A stretch of 64,000 nt of DNA, taken from positions 5,873,466-5,937,465 of the forward strand of contig CM045746.1 in assembly GCA_024760905.1 (NCBI GenBank), written 5' to 3'. Each line of letters opens with the position of its first letter. The first letter of the stretch is position 1. The notes below the pieces were generated by a model. That model was not told the DNA's origin and searched no databases. It saw only the letters and a list, made by a program, of their open reading frames with translations. A program made the position numbers and the translations under genes. Shown here in pieces: positions 22,771 through 31,529 of this stretch. This stretch comes from Plotosus lineatus (taxonomy: Eukaryota; Chordata; Actinopteri; Siluriformes; Plotosidae).

Positions 22771-23105
22771 CATCCATTCATTCATTCATTCATTTTCTGA
22801 ACTGCTTAATCCTAATTAGGGTTATGGGGAGACTGGTGCCCATCTCAGCCAAGTATACCCTGGACAGGTCAGGGGTGACACTCACTCAAACATCCATACT
22901 CACATTCACACCGAGGGTCAATTTGGAACAGCCAATTAATGTACTGTACATGTTTTTGGATTGTGGGAGGAAAACAGAGTACCTAGAAGAAGCCCATGCA
23001 AGCACCAGGAGAACATGCAAACTCCACACAGAAACACCTGAACTGGGAATCGAACCCAGGATGCTGTGAAGTGGACGAGCTAACAACGACTTTGCCGTAG
23101 TGTCC
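22770..23105 (-). mobile_element. tRNA-derived fish SINE with (GAAT)n tail
   Basis: The plus strand starts with (CATT)n, then TCTGAACTGCTTAATCCTAA, a conserved middle (TTTGGATTGTGGGAGGAAAA, ACATGCAAACTCCACACAGA) and a B-box complement in GGGAATCGAACCC. Read on the minus strand, this is a tRNA head, body and L2-like tail. Confidence 0.8.
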
Positions 23106-23139
23106 CAGTCTTCAGTTGGATAGTGTATTTCTATTTCTT

Positions 23140-23345
23140 TATTTTTTCAACAGACCGAAGTTTATTCGGTAAAAAAAAACACATATCCATGACCCTCAAC
23201 CTGAACACTGGCATACCGCAAGGCTGTGTGCTGAGCTCTTTTTCTTGTTCTATCTCTGCAAATGAATGCATAACTGAAAACATTTCAAACATCATTATCA
23301 ACTTTGCTAATGACATACCCAACATGACATCAGTATCCTTCTTTC
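23140..23345 (+). mobile_element. Rex1-like RT fragment
   Basis: It encodes LNTGIPQGCVLSSFSC and then IIINFANDIPN. In Rex1-type LINEs these are LNTG.PQGCVLSP and VKFADD, so the second catalytic Asp box is mutated (FAND). Only about 200 bp remain. Confidence 0.65.
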
Positions 23346-23486
23346 CACCATTGAGATGAGGAGAAGAAGAGGTAACTGTGAAGAGAATGTAACATCATCA
23401 AGCATATCTTTTCCCCTTCCAGCTCAGAATTTTTCTTTGCGAGTTTTTGAATCTAAATCAAAAAACAAAAACATATTGATTAAGGC

Positions 23487-23586
23487 AGTGATGGCTTGAT
23501 GGTAAAAGGTACTAGATAACTGATCCTAAGGTTCGGGGTTCAAGCCCAATTCTCCATGGGTTATCACTGTCCCCCAGTGTCTCGGT
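23487..23586 (+). mobile_element. SINE, left half (tRNA head), split by hAT insertion
   Basis: The A-box-like TGATGGCTTGATGGTAAAAG and B-box GGTTCAAGCCC are followed by the start of the common SINE body (CACTGTCCCCCAGTG). The right half resumes at 26854. Confidence 0.8.
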
Positions 23587-23910
23587 CAGTGGTTCTTAAC
23601 TTTTTTGGAGGTACTGAACCCCATCAGTTTCATATGCTTATTCACCAAACCCTTCTTTATTGAAAAATAAAATATGATTTTTTTTTTCAAATTCAAGACA
23701 TAGGTATATGTTTTTACTGGGGCACCAAAATGATCCGTGCATTAACATCACTGTGTTCAAAGAACAAAACCAGTAGAATGCATGAACTCCCCCAATCAAA
23801 ATTACCTCCATTTTTATGTGAGGTGTGCATCTGTGTGTGCGCACGCGTGTCTGTATGTGTGTGTATTTATTTTTTATTTACATCTTATGGATTATTTTTG
23901 AATGTTTAAT

Positions 23911-24116
23911 TGTAGGATGCTGAGGTTGGAACTACCAGGCAGAAGGCCTCGAGGAAGACCAAAGAAGAGATTTTTGGATGTGGTGAAGGAAGACATGAAG
24001 GTCGTTGGAGTCAGAAAAGAAGATGCGGAGGACAGGGTGAGGTGGAGGCGGATGATTTGCTGTGGCGACCCCTGAAGGGAGCAGCCGAAAGTAAAAGAAG
24101 AAGAAGAAGAAGAAGA
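23911..24116 (+). mobile_element. RTE 3'-end insertion inside the hAT element
   Basis: It begins TAGGATGCTGAGGTTGGAAC and ends ...GGGAGCAGCCGAAAG with an (AAG)n tail; AATTG flanks both sides. It is severely 5' truncated, with only about 200 bp present. Confidence 0.85.
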
Positions 24117-24181
24117 ATTGTTATTATAAGCATTTATAGCATTGAATATGTATTTATTGATATTTTATACACATATACAAT

Positions 24182-26428
24182 GCAGCCATGAGGCGGGGGG
24201 GGGGGCACTAACCAGTGTCTCCCCCTCATGCCAGTCCCAAGCCTGGAGAAATGCAGAGGGTTGTGTCAGGAAGGGCATCCGACGTAAAACCAATGCCAAA
24301 CATTTATGATGCAAATCAGAAGTATTACCCCCATACCGGATAGGTCGAGGCCCGGGTTAACAACGACCGCCATCAGTGCTGTCAATCAACAGGGTGCTGA
24401 TGGAAATTGGACTACTGTTGGTCGAAGACGTCGAAGAAGGAGAGGTGGGAGGCGTGTCCGTAGGCAGAGAGAGAAGAGGAAAGACATGAGTCTAGGACTG
24501 ACAGTGGGGACTTTGAATGTTGGAACTATGCAAAGAAAAGGTAGAGAGCTGGCTGACATGATGCAGAGAAGGAAGGTGGACATACTGTGTGTTCAGGAGA
24601 CCAGGTGGAAAGGTAGCAAAGCTAAAAGCTTAGGAGCAGGGTTTAAGCTATTTTATCGTGGTGTGGATGGGAAAAGAAATGGAGTAGCAGTCATCTTGAA
24701 GGAGGGGTTTGTCAGGAATGTTCTAGAAGTGAAAAGAGTGTCAGACAGAGTGATGAGTCTCAAGTTAGAAATTGAAGGTGTAATGCTCAATGTTGTTAGT
24801 GCTTATGCCCCACAGGCAGGATGTGAGCAAGAAGAGAAGGAGAGATTCTGAAGTGAGTTAGATGAAGTGATGCAGAGTAACCCCAGAGGTGAAAGAGTGG
24901 TCATTGGTGCAGACTTCAATGGACATGTTGGTGCAGGCAACAGAGGGGACGAGGAAGTGATGGGAAGGTTTGGTATTCAGGACAGGAACACAGAAGGACA
25001 GATGTTGATAGATTTTGCAAAAAGGATGGAAATGGCTGTGGTGAATACTTTCTTCCAGAAGAAACAGGAGCATAGGATGACTTATAAAGGTGGAAGTTGG
25101 AGCACACAGGTAGACTACATCTTGTGTAGGCGATGTAATTTGAAGGAAGTCAGTGACTGCAAAGTAGTAGTGGGTGAGAGTGTTGCCAAACAGCATAGGA
25201 TGGTGGTATGCAGGATGACGCTGATGGTGAGGAAGGTGAAGAAGGCAAAGGCAGAGCAGAAGACAAAGTGGTGGAAGCTGAAAAAGGAAGAGTGTCGCGT
25301 TGTCTTCAAAGAGGAGTTGAAACAGTCTTTGGGTGGCCAGGAAGTGCTTCCAAATGACTGGACAACCACAGCAAATGTGATCTGGGACACAGGTAGAAGA
25401 GTACTTGGTGTGTCCTCTGGAAGGAAAGTAGATAAGGAGACTTGGTGGTGGAATGAGGAAGTGCAGGAGTGTGTACAATGGAAGAGGTTAGCTAAGAAAA
25501 AGTGGGACATAGAGAGGACCGAAGAGAGTAAACAGGAGTACAGGGAGACACAGCGTAAGGCGAAACTAGCAGTGGCTAAGGCCAAACAGAGGGCGTATGA
25601 TGACTTGTATGATAGGTTGGACAGTAAAGAGGGAGAAATGATCTATACAGGTTGGCACAGCAGAGAATTAGAGAGGGGAAGGACGTGCAGCAAGTTAGAT
25701 TGATAAAGGACAGAGAGGGAAATGTATTGATTGATGACAGAAGTGTGCTGGGAAGATGGAAAGAGTACTTTGAAGAGCTGATGAATGAGGAAAATGAGAG
25801 AGAAAAAAGAGTAGAAGAGGTGACCATTGAGAAGCAGGATGTAGCAAAGATCAGTAAGGGTGAAGTGAGAAGGGCATTGAAGAGGATGAAGAATGGAAAG
25901 GCAGTTGGTCCTGATGACATACCTGTGGAGGTATGAAAGTGTCTAGGAGAGGTAGCAGTAGATTTTCTGACAAGAACATTCAACAAACAAGACGCTGGTG
26001 AGGCCAGCGATGTTGTATGGCTTAGAAACAGTGGCGCTGAGGAAAAGGCAGGAGGCAGACCTGGAGGTAGCGGAGATGAAAATGTTGAGGTTCTCTCTGG
26101 GAGTAACGAGGATGGATAGGATCAGAAATTAGTATATCAGAGGGACAGCCCATGTAAGATGTTTTGGAGACAGAGTCAGAGAGGCTAGGTTGAGATGGTT
26201 TGGACATGTACAGAGGAGGGATAGTGAGTATATTGGCAGTAGGATGCTGAGGTTGGAACTACCAGGCAGAAGGCCTCGAGGAAGACCAAAGAAGAGATTT
26301 ATGGATGTGGTGAAGGAAGACATGAAGGTCGTTGGAGTCAGAAAAGAAGATGCAGAGGATAGGGTGAGATGGAGGCGGATGATTTGCTGTGGTGACCCCT
26401 GAAGGGAGCAGCCGAAAGTAAAAGAAGA
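24182..26428 (+). mobile_element. RTE-clade LINE with intact 5' end but RT core deleted
   Basis: The leader at 24182 is followed by the endonuclease region: 24306-24851 (VGTLNVGTM, CVQETRWKG, NVVSAYAPQAG) ends at a TGA replacing a Trp codon, and 24867-25703 (GADFNGHVGAG, QVDYILCRRC, WWWNEEVQEC) continues. At about 25985 the sequence jumps from FLTRTFNK to LVRPAMLYGLE, removing most of the polymerase including the catalytic Asps. The C-terminal domain and AAG tail end at 26428. Short flanks resembling TATACACAT occur on both sides. Confidence 0.9.
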
Positions 26429-26853
26429 AGATTATATACACATGTACACACATACATGTACATAGACGTCAATCAGCTGATTCAGTTGATCCTACTTTGC
26501 AAATCATGCAGATAGGACCTGACTCGCATCACGTTCCATTATATATGTGAATGCATGGTTGGCCGACCGCTTTATTTTTTGCTCAACATAGTATGGATTA
26601 AAACATTATGAAAGAAATCGCACAACGTACCATCCCAACAGTCACAATTCGACAACTGAGCACACCAAATTTCCTGCAGCACAGATTGGCCAAGCAATGT
26701 AGCGTGATCACCTGCAGGCAGTGATGGCCGAGCGGGACGTGTCATCAAGAATATGAGTTTGGTGTGTGTCTTGACCTCCACCGAACCCCTGAGACTGACT
26801 CACCGAACCCCTAGGGTTCGATCAAACCCAGGTTAAGAACCACTGGTCTAGGT

Positions 26854-27043
26854 TCATGAAAAATAACCATTGCTGACTTTTGATAAGAGTAGGCCACATA
26901 GCTGTCAGTTTCTGCCCTGCGATGGCCTGGCGAGCTGCTCAGGGTGTACCCAACCCTACCCCGGAGTCGGCTGACATGGGCGCCAGCCTCCCTGCGACTC
27001 TAATTAGGATTAAGTTGTCATCGAAAATGAATGAATGAATGAT
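26854..27043 (+). mobile_element. SINE, right half, with L2-like tail
   Basis: It continues the split SINE (TTCATGAAAAATAACCATTG, AAGAGTAGGCC) and ends with an L2-like tail: GGCGCCAGCCTCC...CTAATTAGGATTAAG and (GAAT)n. Confidence 0.8.
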
Positions 27044-27079
27044 AAATTTCCTAATAATCACAACTCAAAGTTTGATTCT

Positions 27080-27545
27080 GCTGTAAAACTCTCATCATCA
27101 TCCTCATCCTCATCATCATCACCATCATCTTTCACTTAATCCGGGGTCGGGTCGCGAAGGCAGCAACCTAAGCAATGTGCTCCAGACGTCCCTCTCCTCA
27201 ACCACTTCCTCCAGCTCTTTTGGGGGACACCGAGACATTCCGAGCCCAGCTGAGAGACATAATCCCTCCAGCGTGTTCTACGTCGACCCTGGGGTCTCTT
27301 ATCTTTTCGGGAAATCTTAGCCACTCAGCAAAGCAAGCTCATTTCAGCCGCTTGTATCCACCATCTTGTTCTTTCGATCACTACCCAAATCTCGTGATCA
27401 TAGGTGAGGGTTGAAATGTAGATTGACTGGTAAATTGAGAGCTTTGCCTTGTGGCTCACCTCCATCGTCATCAAGATGGACCTGTACTTGCTCAGCTTTA
27501 CAGCGGAGGCTGCAGTGATATGCCTGTCGATCTCGCTCCATGTTG
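27080..27545 (-). mobile_element. Rex3 3'-end fragment
   Basis: A (CATC)n-rich tail followed by the Rex3 3' coding end. On the minus strand RRTRWRDYVSQLGSECLGVP corresponds to the RPRTRWRDYVSRL..LGV signature of Rex3. It is 5' truncated near 27545. Confidence 0.85.
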
Positions 27546-27875
27546 CATTATTTAAATAAACAAGAATCTGCAGTCATATGGAAAAATTAAATGCACCTTT
27601 ACATTTATCACACCTTTAAGTTCGAAAAATATATATAATCAGGTGATCCAAATTAGGTGCCATTGACTAAAACATCCCGCAAGTGGAACCTGTGTTACCT
27701 GACACCTAGTATCTAGTGTTCCTTTTGCTATTAAAGTGGGTGAACTTATCATGCCAAAACTTAACATCTTTTGAAGGAAAAGTTAAGGGTACCTACGAGT
27801 CTGGCAAGTGATTTTAAAAATATCCCAAATTATTTAAAATATTTATTCCACTGTAATGAATCTCATCAAATTGGG

Positions 27876-27955
27876 CAGGGCGTGTAATGGTTAGCATGTC
27901 CACTTCATAGAAAGAAGGTCCTGGGCTCGAGTCCTATGCTCGAGCACATTTCTTC
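27876..27955 (+). mobile_element. tRNA-like SINE head fragment
   Basis: TGTAATGGTTAGCATG (A-box-like) and GGGCTCGAGTCC (B-box-like) lie at tRNA spacing. The body is missing, and a Rex3 fragment follows. Confidence 0.6.
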
Positions 27956-27967
27956 CTTACTGTTTGG

Positions 27968-28322
27968 GTGTCCCAGGTCTGGAGGGCGGTTTTCTCTGCC
28001 ATCAAAGCCAACTAACCACCAGCTGGTGATTTAGTTGACAGTTCAGATTCTCTCTCTTCACCTGTGTGTCCAGAGCATGCTGCCGCAAGTCCGATGACTC
28101 GACTACAGAATCGATCATCGGACTTGCGGCCTAGCATTTCCTGGTACCAAGTGCATTCATGCACATCTTTATGCTTTCACATAGTGTTTGTGATGGACAA
28201 ACAGTAACGAGCACAGAAGTTCAACAACGAAACACCATTCGGGTTCAGATCGGAGAGGCTGTACCTACCGATCACACACTTCCAGGTCGCACTGTCATTG
28301 CCCACATGGGTGTTGAAGTCAA
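27968..28322 (-). mobile_element. Rex3 endonuclease fragment
   Basis: The minus strand encodes FNTHVGNDSATWKCVIGRYSLSDLNPNGVSLLNFCARYCLSITNTM, the Rex3 endonuclease after the GDFN box. It is truncated on both sides and contains a perfect 16-bp palindrome at 28082-28130. Confidence 0.85.
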
Positions 28323-28329
28323 CCATCTT

Positions 28330-29140
28330 ACCTTTGCTTTGAAATTGTAGCAGTAGCATAGCATTAGCATAGCATTTCTTACCAACCATAAATTTATATC
28401 AGCTTTTAATTCACAAAACAGGTCCTTCTGCAAAAAGATGATTCACGGTGATGATTCAGCAAGCAGTTGAGATTTTTTTTTTCATTAATGAGTGAGATTC
28501 TGAATGTAAATATTAAACTTGCAAAATCACAAAAAAGGTTTGTTTGCTTTTCAGAATTTAAATGGGTTTGTATTTTTCCCTCACTGATATAATTTTCTCT
28601 TCACAGAAGTTTAGATTTGGTACTACCAATGTGTATCAGTGTTAATCAGATGTTTCCCCTATGTTTCAGAGGTGTACTTTGAAAACACTTTGAAAATACA
28701 CCACAGTTTTCCGAAAATGTTTTACAATGTCCCATGTTTTCCATGTGTACTTATGTTTTGGAATGTCATCTAATGTAACATCAAAATAAGACCAAGGTAA
28801 ATTGGGATAATGAACAGTATCTTTATTTTACTTTCATATGTGGGCCTGAGGAGAATATTCATGTTTTAATAGAAAGAATTAATTGGTACAGTGTTTAGCT
28901 TCCATCTCAAAAAACCTGAAAGTTTTTCATTATTCAAGTTCACAGTGTCTTTCATATTTGCATTTATTTATACACACTTGGTGTTTAATCAGTGTTTAAA
29001 TTTCATTGATTAAAATTATGAACTGAAATTTCTTTTTTGCTTAGGAATACTCGTAGAAAGATTTTTGCGTTATCGGAAATCATTTAGATTTCCATCCCTC
29101 CCTTGCTTTTTCCTCCCATGTTTCTGTCCAGTAATACCAC
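28330..29140. other. AT-rich spacer, no recognised feature
   Basis: Nothing beyond a short AGCATAGCATTAGCATAGCA micro-repeat (28355-28376) is seen. Confidence 0.6.
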
Positions 29141-29146
29141 CTCATC

Positions 29147-29460
29147 AGTTCATTTTCTGTAATTGCTTAATCCTAATCAGGATCGCGGGGATGCTGGCGC
29201 CCATCCCAGCCGACTCCAGGCGAGGACAGAGTATCGCAGGGCAGAAACACGCTGACGGCTTTGCAGCCTACTCTTGTCAAGAGTCAGCAATGGTTCTTTT
29301 ACATGCATCACATCATAGACAGTGAGCGACATGGCCGGCCTTTGATAACTGGGTAGTTTAGCTGCACTGGGGGGACAGTGACAACCTTGTGGTGAGTGGT
29401 GCTTGAACCCCAACCTTGGGATAAGTGATCCAGCACCTTGCAATGTTGCATAATTTAGAT
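29147..29460 (-). mobile_element. SINE with L2-like tail
   Basis: On the minus strand: a tRNA-like B-box (GGTTCAAGCACC), the shared body (GTCATGGT-like, TTACATG, AAGAACCATTGCTGACTCTT, AAGAGTAGGCTGCAAAG), TTTCTGCCCTGCGA, then the L2-like tail GGATTAAGCAATTACAGAAA ending at 29147. It is followed on the plus strand by an A run at 29474-29493. Confidence 0.78.
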
Positions 29461-29571
29461 CAATGTTGTAATTAAAAAAAAAAAAAAAAAAAAATGACAC
29501 GTTTTGGATTTATGCGTGATATTTGTTGACGTTATGATGACTTTAATCTATTTAAATGTAATATATTTTAT

Positions 29572-29928
29572 TTTATGGGGCAGTGGTGATCTAGTGGTAT
29601 AGGGCGCTAGATCGCTGATCCAAATGTTGGGGGTTTGAGTCCCACTCTGCACAAGGTTGTCACTGCCCCCAGTGCAGCTAACTGGGTTATCAAAGGCGGG
29701 CCATGTCTCTCACTGTCTATGGTGAGAGGCATGTAAAAGAACCATTGCTGACTTTCGTAAAGAGTAGGCTGCAAAGTCGTCAGCGTGTTTCTGTCCCTTG
29801 CTAAAAAGGGTTGTGATAGGAAGGGCATCCGACGTAAAAACCTATGCCAAATTAAACGTGCGAATCAGTTGATTCGCTGTGGCGACTCCCGAGTAAAAGG
29901 GGAAAAGCCGAAAGGAAGACAGACAGAC
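29572..29928 (+). mobile_element. Full SINE with RTE-type tail and 18-bp target duplication
   Basis: The tRNA-like head has GTGATCTAGTGGTATAGG (A box) and GGGTTTGAGTCCC (B box). The shared body follows (CACTGCCCCCAGTGCAGCTA, TGTCTATGGTGAGAG, AAGAACCATTGCTGACTTTC), then an RTE-leader-like block (AGGAAGGGCATCCGACGTAA) and an RTE 3' end (GATTCGCTGTGGCGACTCCC ... AAGCCGAAAGG). The flanks AAATGTRATATATTTTAT at 29554-29571 and 29929-29946 differ by one base. Confidence 0.9.
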
Positions 29929-30418
29929 AAATGTGATATATTTTATATAAATAAGTTTTTATGTATTGGGGAAAATACGTTTTAATCAGTCTGGGTTGAT
30001 ACTGCAGAGAGATTTGTATTCTTATTTTTGGTTGGTCGGTATTTGCATTCATCTTTTTCTCTTCTCTTTTTTCATTTTTGGCATGAATTGAAACTTGAAA
30101 TGTTTTTCTTCTGCTGTGTTTAGTATGAACAATGCACTTCCCGTGTTTTCTACTGATATATGATGTAATATGAACAGAAAAGAGTATAGACGCTACCCTA
30201 CTCACAAACCTTTGTTCTATGAACATCCGAACATATGAACAGGGCTGTCCAAGGTTGAAAGTGAAGTGAAATTGATGAATAAGTAGAAATAGAAATTTAA
30301 TAAAATCTATAGAATGATAGATCATAAAAAACAATGAAATATGATTAAACATTATCCTGCAATACACTTAATATTTGATCCAAATTAAAAATAATGCAGA
30401 GGTAGACAATTCACATAC

Positions 30419-30597
30419 ATGTGTCTTCCTTTCGGCTTTTTCCCTTTCTCGGGAGTCACCACAGCGAATCATCTGATTCGCATGTTTGATTTGGCAGAGG
30501 TTTTTACGTCGGATGCCCTTCCTGTCACAACCCTTTTAGCAAGGGACAGAAACACGCTGACGACTTTGCAGCCTACTCTTTACGAAGACAATTCACA
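30419..30597 (-). mobile_element. 5'-truncated SINE with RTE-type tail
   Basis: The reverse complement shows the body end (AAAGAGTAGGCTGCAAAGTC), TTGCTAAAAGGGTTGTGACA, GGAAGGGCATCCGACGTAAA and the RTE-like end with AGCCGAAAGGAAG. It lacks the tRNA head. Confidence 0.82.
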
Positions 30598-30682
30598 TAC
30601 ATAACGCTTTTTATCTGGTTTTTGTGTCTTTGCATCAATGTATCAACCTTTTTCATGAGCAACACTATGTATACACACACAT

Positions 30683-30690
<8 letters not shown>

Positions 30691-30729
<39 letters not shown>
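30691..30729. repeat. (GA)n microsatellite
   Basis: A perfect GA run follows a short CA stretch. A second GA tract lies at 31255-31287. Confidence 0.96.
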
Positions 30730-30731
<2 letters not shown>

Positions 30732-30763
30732 ATATACAAGTTTGTTAGTGCTGTGGTCTGTGT

Positions 30764-31165
30764 TGTTGGGGGACTTTAACTTTGGTGGCTCTAACTCTCT
30801 CTCCAGTGATGCAGACAGAGGGGTGTGGCTGATACACCCAGGCGGATTGCAATGCACACACCTGATCCTACTCACCAATCTACCGTGCTATAAAGACGAG
30901 CAGCACGCTCATCCCAATGCTAGAAGATTGTCCCTCTTCACATTCCTGTTATCCTGTGATCTCTCTGGCTCCTGGTTTCAGCTCTGTGCTCGACCAGTTC
31001 CCACTCCATAGTTCCCCGTATCTAACGTTTTTGTGTTTCTCCTCGTCACTAGCAGTGACTACGTTTCCCCCTTGCTCAAGTGCCTCCCCTGTAACAATAA
31101 AGTCTTTCCATGTTCATCCTACTCTGTCTCCTGCATTTTGAGTCCAGCTAAAAGTTCCTGACGTC
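30764..31165 (+). mobile_element. Candidate solo LTR
   Basis: It begins TGTTGGGGGACTTT, has a TATAAAG box near 30889 and an AATAAA near 31096, and ends close to CTGACGTCA. This spacing resembles a ~400-bp LTR. No primer-binding site, internal region or clean target duplication was found, so both the class and the edges are inferred. Confidence 0.4.
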
Positions 31166-31251
31166 ATAGTTAGCTTGATAATTTATGGTGCTTTTCGGTT
31201 TGCATCTTGTACCAATGAATGATAAATTCAATAGAATGAAATAAGATGATT

Positions 31252-31254
<3 letters not shown>

Positions 31255-31287
<33 letters not shown>
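31255..31287. repeat. (GA)n microsatellite
   Basis: A perfect GA run of about 16 units. The adjacent 31350-31440 contains an inverted CTTACAAACAA/TTGTTTGTAAG pair, possibly a MITE end. Confidence 0.93.
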
Positions 31288-31292
<5 letters not shown>

Positions 31293-31499
31293 ACAGTACA
31301 AACTGATATTGGTAACTTATACAAGATTTAAACATATGTTCCCCTCTAAAAAATGCCCTGTAACGACTTACAAACAAATTCATCTAACGAACGGCCATAC
31401 GGACCGTAACTTGTTTGTAAGTTGGGGAGCATCTGTATTTCCCAAAATTGGGATGATGTTTCTGTAGAATTGCTCCTTTATTTAGATGCCTTTGTGGGT

Positions 31500-31529
31500 A
31501 TCGCTTCTCAGCCTTTTGGCTAAGATCAA
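31500..31529 (+). ncRNA. U2 snRNA 5'-end fragment (insertion target)
   Basis: Positions 1-30 of vertebrate U2 snRNA are present with one mismatch (A for G at the eleventh base): ATCGCTTCTC, then CCTTTTGGCTAAGATCAA. U2 identity stops exactly there and a Tx1-type LINE begins. No proximal U2 promoter element was recognised upstream and the rest of U2 is absent from the window, so this is a fragment, not a working gene. Confidence 0.85.

Larger units (their letters stand above)
23587..26845. mobile_element. hAT-type non-autonomous element holding two RTE insertions
   Basis: The ends are CAGTGGTTCTTAAC and GTTAAGAACCACTG, with near-identical 8-bp flanks GTCTCGGT (23579-23586) and GTCTAGGT (26846-26853). 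These are the hallmarks of the hAT superfamily. The own sequence is 23587-23910, 24117-24181 and 26429-26845. No transposase is visible. Confidence 0.88.

Noticed and set aside
24306..25703. ORFs resembling 'craniofacial development protein 2' (also at 15.3, 42 and 61.5 kb)
   Set aside because: Database entries with that name often contain a BovB/RTE endonuclease. The matching leader, RT, tail and target duplications show these are LINE sequences, not a host gene.
29577..29655. Possible tRNA genes (A and B boxes here and at 23487, 27876, 39986)
   Set aside because: The sequences do not form a full cloverleaf by eye and each is followed by a SINE body or sits among SINE debris. They are tRNA-derived SINE heads.
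31500..31529. Functional U2 snRNA gene
   Set aside because: Only the first 30 nt are present, with a mismatch and no Sm site or 3' part.
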